Shown here: one piece after another, positions 19,619-29,654 of the stretch
Numbering within the stretch: position 1 is the first letter of the stretch
Layout: every line of letters starts with the position of its first letter
Assembly (NCBI RefSeq): GCF_015235415.1
Contig: NZ_JADGLL010000001.1
Coordinates: forward strand, 162,440 to 226,439
Direction: 5' to 3'
DNA length: 64,000 nt
Origin: Microbacterium paludicola
Lineage (GTDB): Bacteria > Actinomycetota > Actinomycetes > Actinomycetales > Microbacteriaceae
Notes under the pieces: model-generated
Seen by the model: only the letters and a program-made list of their open reading frames with translations
Databases searched by the model: none
Told to the model about the DNA's origin: nothing
Position numbers and translations under genes: made by a program

Positions 19619-22600
19619 ATGACCTACCCGAAGTCTTCCTTTGGTCCCGCTGCCGACGCGCAGAGCGCGATCGCGCCGAGCCCGCGCTTCCCCGACATCG
19701 AGCGCGACGTGCTGTCGTTCTGGCAGCAGGACGACACCTTCCGCGCGTCGATCGAGCAGCGCGAGGGATCCGAGGAGTGGGTCTTCTACGACGGCCCGCC
19801 GTTCGCGAACGGCCTGCCGCACTACGGCCACCTGCTCACCGGCTACGCGAAGGACCTCTTCCCGCGCTTCCAGACCATGCGGGGTCGCAAGGTCGACCGC
19901 GTGTTCGGCTGGGACACGCACGGCCTCCCGGCCGAGCTGGAGGCGATGAAGCAGCTCGGGATCACCGAGAAGAGCGAGATCGAGGCCATGGGCGTCGACA
20001 CGTTCAACGCCAAGGCGCGCGAGTCCGTCCTCACCTACACGCGCGAGTGGCAGGACTACGTCACGCGCATGGCGCGCTGGGTCGACTTCGACCGCGGCTA
20101 CAAGACGCTCGACACCACGTTCATGGAGAGCGTGCTGTGGGCCTTCAAGCAGCTGTTCGACAAGGGACTCGCGTACGAGGGCTACCGCGTGCTGCCGTAC
20201 TGCTGGCGCGACCAGACGCCGCTGTCCACGCACGAGCTTCGGATGGACGACGACGTCTACAAGAACCGCCAGGATCCGTCGGTGACCGTGACGTTCCCGC
20301 TCACGGGCGAGAAGGCGGCGGCTCTCGGCATCGAGGGCGCGCGAGCGCTCGCCTGGACGACGACGCCGTGGACGCTTCCCACCAACATGTCGCTCGCGGT
20401 CGGGCCCGGCATCACGTACGCCGTGGTGCCCGTCGGGCCGAACGGCGCGAAGGAGGGCGCCGCGGGCGACGAGTTCCTGCTCGCCGAGGACCTGCTGGGC
20501 GGCTACGCGAAGGACCTCGGCTACGAGTCGGCCGACGATGCGAAGGCGGCCGTGCGCACGCGCGTGGCCGGCGCCGACCTCGCCGACGTCACCTTCGAGC
20601 GGCTCTTCGACTACTTCGCCGACACCGAGAAGTGGGGCACGCAGAACGCCTGGCGCATCCTCGTCGACGACTACGTCACGACCGGCGACGGCACGGGAAT
20701 CGTCCACCAGGCCCCCGCCTACGGCGAGGACGACAAGCGACTGAACGACGCCGCCGGCATCCCGACCATCGTCTCGCTCGGCGACGACGGCCGGTTCCTC
20801 GACATGGTGCCGGATGTCGCGGGCGAGCTCTGGATGGACGCGAACACGCCGCTCGTGCGTCTGCTGCGTCAGAACGGCCGCCTGCTGCGCCTGCAGTCGT
20901 ACGAGCACTCGTACCCGCACTGCTGGCGCTGCCGGAACCCTCTGATCTACAAGGCGGTGTCGAGCTGGTTCGTCCGCGTCACCGATTTCAAGGACCGCAT
21001 GGTCGAGCTCAACGAGCAGATCACCTGGTCGCCCGAGAACGTCAAGCACGGCCAGTTCGGCAAGTGGGTCGAGGGTGCGCGTGACTGGTCGATCAGCCGC
21101 AACCGGTTCTGGGGATCGCCGATCCCGGTCTGGAAGTCGGATGACCCGAACCACCCGCGCGTCGACGTCTACGGCTCGCTCGCGGAGCTCGAGCGCGACT
21201 TCGGCACCCTGCCGCGCAACGAGCAGGGCGAGGTGGATCTTCACCGCCCGTACATCGACGACCTGACCCGCCCGAACCCCGACGATCCCACGGGGCAGAG
21301 CACGATGCGCCGGATCGAGGACGTCTTCGACGTGTGGTTCGACTCGGGATCGATGCCGTTCGCGCAGGTGCACTACCCGTTCGAGAACGCCGACTGGTTC
21401 GACACCCACGCCCCGGCCGACTTCATCGTCGAGTACATCGGTCAGACGCGCGGCTGGTTCTACGTGATGCACGCGCTCTCGACCGCGCTGTTCGACCGTC
21501 CCGCGTTCTCGGGCGTCTCGTGCCACGGCATCGTGCTCGGAAGCGACGGGCAGAAGATGTCGAAATCGCTGCGCAACTACCCCGACGTGTCCGAGGTGTT
21601 CGACCGCGACGGATCCGACGCGATGCGCTGGTTCCTGATGTCGTCGAGCGTGCTGCGCGGCGGCAACCTCATCGTCACCGAGGAGGGAATCCGCGCGGGC
21701 GTGCGCGAGTTTCTGCTGCCGCTGTGGAACTCGTGGTACTTCTTCGCGACGTACTCGAACGCGGCGGGCGGACCCGAGGGATCCGGATACGAGGCGCAGT
21801 GGCGCATCGACTCCACCGACGTGCTCGACCGGTACATCCTCGCCCTGCTCGGCGAGCTCGTGCGCGACGTCGCCGCCGACCTCGACGCACTCGACTCGAC
21901 CACGGCCGCCGCGCGCCTGCGCGACTTCGCCGAGGTGCTGACGAACTGGTACATCCGGCGTTCGCGCGACCGCTTCTGGACGGGCGTGACGGAGGATCCG
22001 AAGAGCCGCGAGGCCTTCGACACGCTGTACACGGTGCTCGAGACGCTCACGCGCGTCGCGGCGCCGCTCATCCCGCTGGTGGCGGAGCGCGTGTGGCAGG
22101 GCCTGACGGGCGGCCGCAGCGTGCACCTGACGGATTGGCCGGATGCGACCGCGTTCCCGGAGGCCGCCGACATCCGCGAGGCGATGGACGCCGTGCGCGA
22201 GGCCTCGAGCGTCGCGAACGCGCTCCGCAAGAAGGAGGGGCTGCGCGTGCGCCTGCCGCTCGCGAAGCTCACGGTCGTGACAGGCCACGCCGGTCTCGGC
22301 CAGTTCGAGGACATCCTGCGCGAGGAGCTGAACGTCAAGGCGGTCGAGCTCGTGGCGCTGGGCGACGACACGGCAGCCGAGTACGGCATCTCGCACCGGC
22401 TCACGGTCAACGCGCGCGCCGCCGGACCGCGCCTGGGCAAGCAGGTGCAGCAGGCGATCCGCGCCGCGAAGGAGGGCGACTGGTCGGAGCAGGACGGCGT
22501 CGTCACCGCGGGCGGACTGGCGCTGGAGCCGGGCGAGTACGAGCTCGTGCTCGAGACCACCGGACGTCCCGAGGGCGAGGCGCTCGCGCTGCTGCCGACG

Positions 22601-22945
22601 GGCGGCTTCGTGCTGCTGGACACCAACACGACGCCCGAGCTGGAGGCCGAGGGCCTCGCGCGCGACGTCATCCGCGCCGTGCAGGACACCCGGAAGGCGG
22701 CGGGCTTCGACGTGAGCGACCGGATCCGTCTCTCCCTCGCCTTCGCGGACGAGGCCGATGCCGCCGCCGTGCGCAGCGCGTTCGACGTGGCCGACGTGGC
22801 GGGGGAGACCCTCGCGGTCGAGCATGCGGTCACGACCGGGTCGACCCCGGGCGAGGCCGAGCACACCGCCGTGGTGAGCAAGGGCACATACGCGAACAGG
22901 GGCGACTTCGCGGTCGCCGTGAGCCGGATCGGAGCCGCCAAGTGA
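19619..22945 (+). CDS. ileS: Isoleucyl-tRNA synthetase
   Basis: Class I synthetase charging tRNA-Ile, 1108 aa, the longer type common in Actinobacteria. The HIGH-type motif is [14 protein letters not shown] is [11 protein letters not shown], the editing domain includes [20 protein letters not shown], and HCWRCRNPL lies in the central part. The C-terminal extension (after [10 protein letters not shown]) holds anticodon-binding and a further alpha/beta region. ATG 19619 follows GGAG; the upstream frame is the T-box. GTG of folC overlaps the stop. Controlled by the preceding T-box. Confidence 0.98.
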   Translation: MTYPKSSFGPAADAQSAIAPSPRFPDIERDVLSFWQQDDTFRASIEQREGSEEWVFYDGPPFANGLPHYGHLLTGYAKDLFPRFQTMRGRKVDRVFGWDTHGLPAELEAMKQLGITEKSEIEAMGVDTFNAKARESVLTYTREWQDYVTRMARWVDFDRGYKTLDTTFMESVLWAFKQLFDKGLAYEGYRVLPYCWRDQTPLSTHELRMDDDVYKNRQDPSVTVTFPLTGEKAAALGIEGARALAWTTTPWTLPTNMSLAVGPGITYAVVPVGPNGAKEGAAGDEFLLAEDLLGGYAKDLGYESADDAKAAVRTRVAGADLADVTFERLFDYFADTEKWGTQNAWRILVDDYVTTGDGTGIVHQAPAYGEDDKRLNDAAGIPTIVSLGDDGRFLDMVPDVAGELWMDANTPLVRLLRQNGRLLRLQSYEHSYPHCWRCRNPLIYKAVSSWFVRVTDFKDRMVELNEQITWSPENVKHGQFGKWVEGARDWSISRNRFWGSPIPVWKSDDPNHPRVDVYGSLAELERDFGTLPRNEQGEVDLHRPYIDDLTRPNPDDPTGQSTMRRIEDVFDVWFDSGSMPFAQVHYPFENADWFDTHAPADFIVEYIGQTRGWFYVMHALSTALFDRPAFSGVSCHGIVLGSDGQKMSKSLRNYPDVSEVFDRDGSDAMRWFLMSSSVLRGGNLIVTEEGIRAGVREFLLPLWNSWYFFATYSNAAGGPEGSGYEAQWRIDSTDVLDRYILALLGELVRDVAADLDALDSTTAAARLRDFAEVLTNWYIRRSRDRFWTGVTEDPKSREAFDTLYTVLETLTRVAAPLIPLVAERVWQGLTGGRSVHLTDWPDATAFPEAADIREAMDAVREASSVANALRKKEGLRVRLPLAKLTVVTGHAGLGQFEDILREELNVKAVELVALGDDTAAEYGISHRLTVNARAAGPRLGKQVQQAIRAAKEGDWSEQDGVVTAGGLALEPGEYELVLETTGRPEGEALALLPTGGFVLLDTNTTPELEAEGLARDVIRAVQDTRKAAGFDVSDRIRLSLAFADEADAAAVRSAFDVADVAGETLAVEHAVTTGSTPGEAEHTAVVSKGTYANRGDFAVAVSRIGAAK

Positions 22946-24327
22946 GCGACAGCGAGGACATCGTCGAGGGGACCCCGGAGGACCGCCGGCGCGCCGACGC
23001 GGTCTACGAGACGCTGCTCTCGCGTGCGGGCGAGCGGTGGGTGCAGCCGCGCAAGGAGCGCACCGCGCGCGTGCTCGAGCTGCTCGACGATCCGCAGCGC
23101 ACCTATCGCGTCGTGCACGTGACGGGCACGAACGGGAAGACCTCGACGAGCCGGATCATCGAGAGCCTCATCCGTGCGCACGGGCTGCGCACCGGCCTGT
23201 TCACCAGCCCGCATCTCGAGCGCTTCACCGAGCGCATCCTGATCGACGGCCGCCCCATCGCGGACGCCGCCGTCGCGGATGCCTGGGAGGAGATCGAGCC
23301 GTTCGTGGGCATCGTCGACGCCGAGCTCGAGGCGAAGGACGAGGAGCCGCTGACCTTCTTCGAGCTGCTCACCGTGCTCGCGTTCGTCGCGTGCGCCGAC
23401 GCGCCGATCGACGTGCTGGTCCTCGAGGTCGGCATGGGTGGCGAGTGGGACTCGACGAACACCGCCGACGGTGACGTGGCGGTCTTCGCGCCGATCGATG
23501 TCGACCACGCCGACCGCCTCGGCGAGACGATCGCGGAGATCGCGACGGTGAAGGCCGGGATCATCAAGGACGGCGCGCGCGTCGTCTCGGCCCGCCAGCG
23601 CCCCGAGGCCGAGGCGGTGCTCCGCCGCGTCGCGGCCGCGAAGGGCGCCGAGATCGCGTTCGAGGGCGCCGACTTCGCCCTCGCCGAGGACAAGCTCGCC
23701 GTCGGCGGGCAGCTGATCACGGTGAAGGGCCTCGCGGGGGAGTACCCCGAGGAGTACCTGCCGCTGTACGGGCGCCACCAGGGTGCGAACGCCGCGCTCG
23801 CTATCGCCGCCGTCGAGTCGCTGATCGGCGGCGCATCGCAGCCGATCGCCGGGGCCGTGCTGACCGAGGGGCTCGCCGAGGCGACGTCTCCCGGACGCCT
23901 GCAGCTGGTGGGCGTCGAGCCGACCGTCGTCGTGGACGCCGCGCACAACCCGCACGGCGCCGCGGCCCTCGCCGCCGCCCTGCGCGAGGCGTTCGACTTC
24001 GACGAGTGGGGCCTCGTGCTCGGTGTGCTCGGAGACAAGGACGCGATCGGCATCCTGCGCGAGCTCGGCCCGATCGCGGCGCATGTGTTCGTCACCGCTC
24101 CCGAGTCGGAGCGCGCGACGGAGCCGGACTCGCTGGCGGATCTCGTCGAGAGCGCGGGGCTGCGCACCACGGTGCACCCGAACCTCGCGGACGCCGCCGA
24201 CGCCGCACGGGAGTGGGCGTCGGAGAGCCCGCGCCGCGCGGTCGCGATCGCCGGATCGGTGCTGCTCGCGGGTGAGGCGCTGACGCTCTCGGAGGCGGAC
24301 GACTGGAAGTCCGGGTGGAAGGGATGA
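22942..24327 (+). CDS. folC: Folylpolyglutamate synthase/dihydrofolate synthase
   Basis: Adds glutamate to dihydropteroate/folates; Mur-ligase fold, 461 aa. The ATP-binding loop is [14 protein letters not shown], the substrate-loop ending is [16 protein letters not shown], and the C-terminal domain has [15 protein letters not shown]. The start is GTG 22942 ([16 protein letters not shown]) overlapping the ileS TGA; the ATG-initiated frame further upstream is a shadow inside ileS. It is translationally coupled both to ileS and, through ATGA, to the DUF4233 gene. Confidence 0.96.
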   Translation: MSDSEDIVEGTPEDRRRADAVYETLLSRAGERWVQPRKERTARVLELLDDPQRTYRVVHVTGTNGKTSTSRIIESLIRAHGLRTGLFTSPHLERFTERILIDGRPIADAAVADAWEEIEPFVGIVDAELEAKDEEPLTFFELLTVLAFVACADAPIDVLVLEVGMGGEWDSTNTADGDVAVFAPIDVDHADRLGETIAEIATVKAGIIKDGARVVSARQRPEAEAVLRRVAAAKGAEIAFEGADFALAEDKLAVGGQLITVKGLAGEYPEEYLPLYGRHQGANAALAIAAVESLIGGASQPIAGAVLTEGLAEATSPGRLQLVGVEPTVVVDAAHNPHGAAALAAALREAFDFDEWGLVLGVLGDKDAIGILRELGPIAAHVFVTAPESERATEPDSLADLVESAGLRTTVHPNLADAADAAREWASESPRRAVAIAGSVLLAGEALTLSEADDWKSGWKG

Positions 24328-24722
24328 GCGAGCCCGCGCCGAAGGCGCCTCGCTACCGCTCCCTGCCCGAGAAGCTCGGTCAGGTCGTCCTCGGGTTCGA
24401 GGCGATCGTCGTGTTCCTCGCCGGGCTTGTGATCTACGGGCTGCGCGCGCTGCCCGAGCCGATCGCGCCCTGGTGGGGGATCGTCGCCGGTGCCGTCGTG
24501 GGGCTGGCGATGTTCCTCACGTCCGGTCTGCTGCGGCGCAGATCCGGCTTCGTGATCGGCTGGGTGCTCCAGGTGGTCGTCGCGCTCGGTGCCTTCGTGG
24601 TGCCGGCCATCCTGTTGGTCGCGCTCGTCTTCGGCGGCATGTGGGCGTATGCGACGATCGGAGGCGGACGGATCGAGCGCCGGATCGCCGCACAGCGCGC
24701 CGCGCACGACGACTCGAACTGA
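24324..24722 (+). CDS. DUF4233 membrane protein
   Basis: 132 aa with about four hydrophobic segments (VVLGFEAIVVFLAGLVIYGL, WWGIVAGAVVGLAMFLTSGL, FVIGWVLQVVVALGAFVVPA, ILLVALVFGGMWAYATIGG) and a charged C-tail. It matches the DUF4233 family that commonly follows folC in Actinobacteria. ATG 24324 overlaps the folC stop and has GGAAGGG upstream; GTG 24315 is a weaker alternative. Role unknown. Confidence 0.85.
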   Translation: MSEPAPKAPRYRSLPEKLGQVVLGFEAIVVFLAGLVIYGLRALPEPIAPWWGIVAGAVVGLAMFLTSGLLRRRSGFVIGWVLQVVVALGAFVVPAILLVALVFGGMWAYATIGGGRIERRIAAQRAAHDDSN

Positions 24723-24771
24723 CCGAACGCCGCCCCGTGCGGCAGTGACAAACGCAACGGAGAGAGAGCAC

Positions 24772-25188
24772 ATGGCCACCGAAGAGACCCTCGTCCTCAT
24801 CAAGCCGGACGGCGTCGCCCGGGGACTGACCGGATCGATCCTCGCTCGCATCGAGGCGAAGGGCTACTCGCTCGTCGACATCCGCCTCGTCGAGCCGAGC
24901 CGCGACCTTCTCGCGCAGCACTACGCCGAGCACGAGGGCAAGCCGTTCTACGAGCCGCTGCTCGAGTTCATGATGTCCGGCCCGGTGGTCGCCATCCGCG
25001 TCGCCGGCAACCGCGTCATCGAGGGCTTCCGCTCGCTCGCGGGAACCACCGACCCGACGACCGCGGCGCCCGGCACGATCCGCGGCGACTTCGGTCGTGA
25101 CTGGGGCGTCGCGGTGCAGCAGAACCTCGTGCACGGCTCCGACTCGCCCGAGTCGGCGTCCCGCGAGCTCGCGATCTGGTTCGCGTGA
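24772..25188 (+). CDS. ndk: Nucleoside diphosphate kinase
   Basis: Transfers the gamma phosphate from ATP to NDPs through a phospho-histidine; 138 aa, the standard length. LVLIKPDGVARG is the N-terminal signature and NLVHGSDSPESA carries the active-site His (about residue 117). The SD GGAGAGAGA precedes ATG 24772. It is last of the ileS-folC-DUF4233-ndk cluster with a 49-bp gap, so it may have its own promoter. Confidence 0.98.
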   Translation: MATEETLVLIKPDGVARGLTGSILARIEAKGYSLVDIRLVEPSRDLLAQHYAEHEGKPFYEPLLEFMMSGPVVAIRVAGNRVIEGFRSLAGTTDPTTAAPGTIRGDFGRDWGVAVQQNLVHGSDSPESASRELAIWFA

Positions 25189-25207
25189 ACTGAAGTCGCC
25201 CCTCGTT

Positions 25208-25317
25208 CGTTGAGCGAGGAGCGAAGCGACGAGTCGAAACGGTCCGGACGTGCCACGGCGTGAAGCCCCCGGCGGTCCGGGCCGTTTCGACTCGGGCGTG
25301 GACGCCCTCACTCAACG
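25208..25317. repeat. Large inverted repeat between ndk and VKOR gene
   Basis: CGTTGAG (25208-25214) pairs with CTCAACG (25311-25317), and CGAGTCGAAACGG (25230-25242) pairs with CCGTTTCGACTCG (25282-25294). The left arm reads GTTGAGCGAGGAGCGAAGCG. A related single arm occurs at 62235-62269. It is placed between convergent genes, which suggests an intergenic repeat family that can act as terminator. No ORF of note lies in 25189-25358. Confidence 0.75.
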
Positions 25318-25358
25318 ACCGAAGGAGAGCGGCCCCTCGCGTCTGTGGACCGACGGGC

Positions 25359-25946
25359 CTAGAACAGGTTGTCGAGCACGTGGAGGCGCAGCTCGGCGAG
25401 CACGGCGATCACCGCGTAGCTCACGATGGCGAACAGCGGCAGCCAGCCCATGAGCGTCCCGGCGACCCGCCGTGCCCCGGATCCGCCGACGACACGGATT
25501 GTGTGCAGCAGCACCGCATAGAACGACGGGATCGTCACGACCCACGTCACCATGCACCACGGGCACAGCGTTCCCAGCACGAAGATGCTCTGGCCGATCA
25601 GCCACACGACGAAGCCGAACGCGAACGTCATGCCGGCGAGGAACAGCAGCCAGAACCAGGTGGCGAAGCGCGCTCCGGCGAGCAGCGCCATCCCCACGAC
25701 GATCGGGGCGACCCACCCGGTGAGGCCGAGGATCGGGTTCGGGAAGCCGAACGCCGAGCCCTGCGCCGACTCGAGGTTCGCCGAGCACTGGACAAGCAGG
25801 CTGAAGTCGCAGGATGCGTCCGTGCCCGGGTTCTGCAGGCTGTGGAAGCGCTCGATCGTGAGCGAGAAGGCCGCCCACCAGCCGATGACTCCGGCGATCA
25901 CGAGCCAGACGGCGAGGACGACGGGGCGGCGCGGCGATTCGGTCAC
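25359..25946 (-). CDS. Vitamin K epoxide reductase (VKOR) family protein
   Basis: Membrane quinone-linked thiol oxidoreductase of 195 aa with about five transmembrane segments. Redox Cys pairs are C...C in DASCDFSLLVQCSANL and the active CPWC in LGTLCPWCMVTW. In Actinobacteria such proteins re-oxidise DsbA-like partners for extracytoplasmic disulfides; no DsbA partner is fused or adjacent here. GTG 25946 is the start (MTESPRRPVV); minus-strand GACAAT ends 6 nt before it, a possible leaderless promoter. Confidence 0.93.
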   Translation of the reverse strand: MTESPRRPVVLAVWLVIAGVIGWWAAFSLTIERFHSLQNPGTDASCDFSLLVQCSANLESAQGSAFGFPNPILGLTGWVAPIVVGMALLAGARFATWFWLLFLAGMTFAFGFVVWLIGQSIFVLGTLCPWCMVTWVVTIPSFYAVLLHTIRVVGGSGARRVAGTLMGWLPLFAIVSYAVIAVLAELRLHVLDNLF

Positions 25947-26016
25947 CGCACCATTGTCTCCCGGGTCTCACGCGCCGTCGTGCCGCGCGTGCGTGCGATA
26001 ACCGCGCGCGGGGTGC

Positions 26017-26210
26017 GATAATGACACCTGACGCATCTCGCGGCCGCGCCGCGTTCCGCGTCGATTGAAGACTTCGGGGCAACGGATGCCCCGCGCGACC
26101 AGAGCCATGAGCCGGTCGCAGGCCGAATGAGTTCGCGGAGCCGCCGAGGCGGAGCCGCACGAGATTTCCGGGCGACGCGCGGATGTCCGCCCGCAGGGAG
26201 TACGCCAGCA
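26017..26210 (+). promoter_or_regulatory. rne promoter and long 5' leader
   Basis: GATAAT (26017-26022) in TGCGATAATG looks like a strong extended -10; the same TGCGATAA occurs 20 bp upstream. The leader is about 180 nt and contains small hairpins, for example GCCGCC-GAG-GGCGG-like pairing near 26140. GGGAG (26196-26200) is the SD. Long leaders on RNase E genes are autoregulatory in E. coli; here that is only an analogy. Confidence 0.5.
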
Positions 26211-28769
26211 ATGGCTGAACAGAACAATGAACACGACGAGCGCACCTTCGACGAGCCTGCGGACGCGGTAGCGCCCGAGGCTCAGGCTTCCGAGAGCGAG
26301 CAGCCCGTCGAGGCTGCCGCCGACGCGCAGCCGACCGAAGAGCAGCCGTCCGAGGACCAGCCCGCCGACGTGGCGCCGGTCGATGAGCAGCCCGCCGCGG
26401 AGAGCGAGCGCGCGGTCGCCGAGCCGGAGGCCGACGCGCCTGAGGCCACGGAGCCGGAGGCCGACGCGGCTGACGCCACCGAGCCCGCCGAGCCCGGCGA
26501 GGCCGAGCCCGCAGGCTCCGAGCCGGCTGATGCCGAGCCGGCTGATGCTGAGCCCGCACCGACCACCGAGGCCGAGCCCGAGACCCCGGAGCGCCCGACG
26601 GCCGTGAGCCTCGGGCTGCTTCCCGAGCAGTTCGTGTCGCAGGTCTCGACCGCTCTCCACTTCTACGCGCCCGACATCCAGCCGCTTCCCGCGCTTCCCG
26701 CCCAGGAGGAGCCGAGCTCGGCGCGCTCGTCGCGACGTCGTCGCCGCCGCGGCGGCAGCGATGGTGCCGACGAGGCCCCTGCCCCCGCGCAGGCCGAGGA
26801 GGCCCCGCGCCGCCGCCAGCGCGTCGTCGAGGTCATCACCGAGCCGCAGCGGATCAAGGGATCGACGCGACTCGAGGCGAAGAAGCAGCGCCGCCGCGAC
26901 GGCCGCGAGGCGGGCCGTCGCCGTCCCGTGGTGACCGAGGCCGAGTTCCTCGCGCGCCGCGAGGCGGTCGACCGCCAGATGATCGTTCGCTCGAAGAGTG
27001 GGCGTGTGCAGATCGCGGTGCTCGAGGACAACGTCCTCGTCGAGCACTACGTGGCGCGCAGCCAGGACGCGTCGCTGATCGGCAACGTCTACCTCGGTCG
27101 CGTGCAGAACGTGCTGCCGAGCATGGAGGCCGCCTTCGTCGACATCGGGCGCGGCCGCAACGCCGTCCTCTACTCGGGCGAGGTCGACTGGGACTCGGTC
27201 GAGACCGGCAACCAGCCCCGCCGCATCGAGCTCGCCCTCAAGCCGGGCGACAAGGTCCTCGTGCAGGTCACAAAGGACCCCGTTGGCCACAAGGGTGCCC
27301 GTCTGACGAGCCAGATCTCCCTGCCCGGTCGCTACCTGGTCTACGTGCCGGGCGGCGCCATGAACGGCATCTCGCGCAAGCTGCCCGACACGGAGCGCTC
27401 GCGCCTGAAGAAGATCCTCAAGGAGGTGCTGCCCGAGTCGTCGGGCGTCATCGTCCGCACAGCCGCCGAGGGCGCCACCGAGGAGCAGCTGACCCGGGAT
27501 GTGAACCGCCTCACCTCGCAGTGGGCGCACATCAACGCGATGGTCGAGAAGGGCAACGCCCCGAGCCTGCTCCACAGCGAGCCCGACCTCCTGGTGAAGA
27601 TCGTCCGCGACGTCTTCAACGAGGACTTCACGAAGATGCTCATCCAGGGCGCCGACGCGCAGAGCACCATCACCAGCTACCTCGAGGGCGTCGCCCCCGA
27701 CCTGCTCGACCGGGTCGAGAAGTACGAGGACCAGCAGGATCCCTTCGACGCGTTCCGCATCACCGAGCAGATCGAGAAGGCGCTCGACCGCAAGGTCTGG
27801 CTGCCGTCGGGCGGCTCGCTCGTGATCGACCGCACCGAGGCGATGACCGTCGTCGACGTCAACACCGGCAAGTTCGTCGGCTCGGGCGGAAACCTCGAGG
27901 AGACGGTCACCAAGAACAACCTCGAGGCCGCCGAGGAGATCGTCCGCCAGCTGCGGCTGCGCGACATCGGCGGCATCATCGTCGTCGACTTCATCGACAT
28001 GGTCCTCGAGTCGAACCGCGACCTCGTGCTGCGACGACTCGTCGAGTGCCTGAGCCGCGACCGCACGAAGCACCAGGTCGCCGAGGTCACCTCGCTCGGA
28101 CTCGTGCAGATGACCCGCAAGAAGCTCGGCCTCGGCCTCCTCGAGACCTTCAGCGAGGCGTGCGAGGTCTGCGCCGGCCGCGGCGTGATCGTGCATCACG
28201 ATCCCGTCGCCAAGCACCGTCCCGTCGGCAACGGCAACGGCGGTGGCAGCGCGGGCGGCAACGGCGGCGGCTCCGGCCGGCGCTCGCGCGGCGGCGGGTC
28301 GTCGAACGGGCAGTCGGGCAACGGGGGAGGCCAGCCCTCGAGCGCGGCCTCCAGCACCGCGGGCACGCACGTGATCACCGAGGGCGTGAAGTCGGCCCTC
28401 GCCCAGATCGCCGCGTCGACGCTGTCGCACCCCGAGAAGCAGGAGACGCTTCCCGAGGTCCGCATCGAGCTGCCCGAGGGGCCCCGCACGCCCGCGAAGC
28501 AGGATGCGCCCCGCCAGGACGCCCAGGACGGCGCACCGCGCGAGGATCGTCAGAAGAAGCCGCGCCGCAAGCGTCCGGCGGCCGAGCCCGCTCAGCCGCA
28601 GCGCAAGTCGTCGACCGAGCAGCTGCTGGACTCCGTGCTCAACGCCCTGCCGGAGCCGAAGGCGCCGGGCCAGGGACGCAGCCGCAGCCGCCGCGTCACC
28701 ACGGCCGCGCTCACCGGCACGGCGGTCTCGGTGACCCCGGTCGCACCGGCTCCTCTCGCCGAGGACTGA
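26211..28769 (+). CDS. rne: Ribonuclease E/G
   Basis: Endoribonuclease for mRNA decay and rRNA processing, 852 aa. Residues 1-160 are a low-complexity Glu/Ala/Pro acidic region; 165-250 are Arg-rich (SSRRRRRRGGS, KKQRRRDGRE). The catalytic part starts at about 260: S1 domain (NVYLGRVQNVLPSMEAAFVD), the DNase-like site with VIDRTEAMTVVDVNTGKF and IIVVDFIDMV (metal-binding Asp residues), and Zn-link Cys in CEVCAGRG. The C-terminal 150 residues are Gly/Asn- then Lys/Arg-rich and disordered. Catalytic core flanked by two disordered arms is the actinobacterial layout. ATG 26211 is preferred over upstream in-frame codons in the leader. Confidence 0.95.
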   Translation: MAEQNNEHDERTFDEPADAVAPEAQASESEQPVEAAADAQPTEEQPSEDQPADVAPVDEQPAAESERAVAEPEADAPEATEPEADAADATEPAEPGEAEPAGSEPADAEPADAEPAPTTEAEPETPERPTAVSLGLLPEQFVSQVSTALHFYAPDIQPLPALPAQEEPSSARSSRRRRRRGGSDGADEAPAPAQAEEAPRRRQRVVEVITEPQRIKGSTRLEAKKQRRRDGREAGRRRPVVTEAEFLARREAVDRQMIVRSKSGRVQIAVLEDNVLVEHYVARSQDASLIGNVYLGRVQNVLPSMEAAFVDIGRGRNAVLYSGEVDWDSVETGNQPRRIELALKPGDKVLVQVTKDPVGHKGARLTSQISLPGRYLVYVPGGAMNGISRKLPDTERSRLKKILKEVLPESSGVIVRTAAEGATEEQLTRDVNRLTSQWAHINAMVEKGNAPSLLHSEPDLLVKIVRDVFNEDFTKMLIQGADAQSTITSYLEGVAPDLLDRVEKYEDQQDPFDAFRITEQIEKALDRKVWLPSGGSLVIDRTEAMTVVDVNTGKFVGSGGNLEETVTKNNLEAAEEIVRQLRLRDIGGIIVVDFIDMVLESNRDLVLRRLVECLSRDRTKHQVAEVTSLGLVQMTRKKLGLGLLETFSEACEVCAGRGVIVHHDPVAKHRPVGNGNGGGSAGGNGGGSGRRSRGGGSSNGQSGNGGGQPSSAASSTAGTHVITEGVKSALAQIAASTLSHPEKQETLPEVRIELPEGPRTPAKQDAPRQDAQDGAPREDRQKKPRRKRPAAEPAQPQRKSSTEQLLDSVLNALPEPKAPGQGRSRSRRVTTAALTGTAVSVTPVAPAPLAED

Positions 28770-28779
28770 TCGGCGTCGT

Positions 28780-28812
28780 CGAACGCCGCGGGCTCAGCGC
28801 GCGCGGCGTTCG
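28780..28812. terminator. Bidirectional hairpin after rne
   Basis: A perfect 11-bp inverted repeat (CGAACGCCGCG / CGCGGCGTTCG) with an 11-nt loop, between the convergent rne and DUF4031 genes. Confidence 0.7.
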
Positions 28813-28825
28813 CGCGTCGTGCGGG

Positions 28826-29098
28826 TCATCCGTGGCGGCGCTGGCGCGCCGTCACGCGCAGCCCGGAGGCGATCAACGCGCGCACCAGCTCCTTGCCCGA
28901 GACGTGCCGCGCGCCGGCGGCGATCAGGCGCGGGACGGCATCCTGCGGCACGTCGTAGTGGTCGCGGTCGAACGAGCGCGGCGGCACGTCCTGCGCCGCC
29001 GCGAACGCGTGCAGCTCGGCGAGATCCGAGTCGCTCACGAGGTGCGCCCACAGGCGCCCGTGCGCGGGCCAGACCGGATCATCCACCAGGATCGCCAT
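28826..29098 (-). CDS. DUF4031 domain protein
   Basis: 90 aa, matching the small DUF4031 family: opening MAILVDDPVWPAHGRLWAHL, then SDSDLAELHAFAA and RSFDRDHYDVP. Function unknown; it is soluble, with a basic C-terminus (TARQRRHG). ATG 29098 is taken as start; the longer open frame is a shadow antisense to rplU. It lies between rne and rplU on the opposite strand. Confidence 0.85.
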   Translation of the reverse strand: MAILVDDPVWPAHGRLWAHLVSDSDLAELHAFAAAQDVPPRSFDRDHYDVPQDAVPRLIAAGARHVSGKELVRALIASGLRVTARQRRHG

Positions 29099-29147
29099 CG
29101 CACGATCGTAACCAGCGGGAACGTGGCGACGCGCCGGGTCGCCGCTT

Positions 29148-29326
29148 TTGCCGGATCCAGGTTGGATCGGGTAGAGTATTCCTTTGGTGCGTCCCCTATG
29201 TCGCGCGCTCCAGACAGCGCCGCGACGAAAGTCTTGCAGACGCCCCTCGCTGCCAGCGAGAGCAAGCGAAGTCTTTCCCGTGAGATACCGGAGCCGGACG
29301 AGGCTCCCCAATGAAACAGGTGTGAA
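29148..29326 (+). promoter_or_regulatory. rplU-rpmA promoter and structured leader
   Basis: TTGCCG (29148-29153) and TAGAGT (29172-29177) with 18-bp spacing form the promoter. The roughly 140-nt leader has a hairpin GTCGCGCGCT...AGCGCCGCGAC (29200-29226, one bulge). Next comes a nested stem: GAAAG/CTTTC outside, CTTGC/GCAAG in the middle, CTCGCT-GCC-AGCGAG at the tip (29227-29278). Firmicutes have an L21 leader that senses ribosomal protein; an analogous autoregulatory role is inferred. Confidence 0.65.
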
Positions 29327-29635
29327 GTGGTTTACGCAGTTGTGCGCGCCGGCGGCCGGCAGGAGAAGGTCGAGGTCGGCACCATCGTTCAGCTCGACCG
29401 TGTGCAGGCTGCTGCGGGCGAGACGATCGAGCTGCCCGCCGTCCTCTTCGTCGACGGTGACAACGTGACGACCGACGCTGAGAAGCTCGCGAAGATCAAG
29501 GTCACGGCTGAGGTCGTCGGCAACCTTCGCGGCCCGAAGATCGTCATCCAGAAGTTCAAGAACAAGACCGGCTACAAGAAGCGCCAGGGACACCGTCAGG
29601 ACCTCACGCGCGTCAAGATCACCGGCATCAAGTAA
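29327..29635 (+). CDS. rplU: 50S ribosomal protein L21
   Basis: 102 aa, standard length. The opening [17 protein letters not shown] and C-terminal [18 protein letters not shown] are diagnostic. The start is GTG 29327, with only a weak AACAGG-like SD, which fits control by the structured leader. rpmA follows after 19 bp. Confidence 0.97.
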   Translation: MVYAVVRAGGRQEKVEVGTIVQLDRVQAAAGETIELPAVLFVDGDNVTTDAEKLAKIKVTAEVVGNLRGPKIVIQKFKNKTGYKKRQGHRQDLTRVKITGIK

Positions 29636-29654
29636 GCAGCGGAGGATCTGAGCA

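Noticed and set aside
19433..22864. Long open frame (over 1,100 codons) on the minus strand
   Set aside because: It is antisense to ileS and its Arg/Val/Leu-rich composition is that of a GC-rich shadow frame.
28200..28340. Gly/Asn-rich repeats in rne as a possible DNA repeat array
   Set aside because: These encode the disordered C-terminal arm of RNase E/G; no conserved spacer or unit length, so not CRISPR-like.
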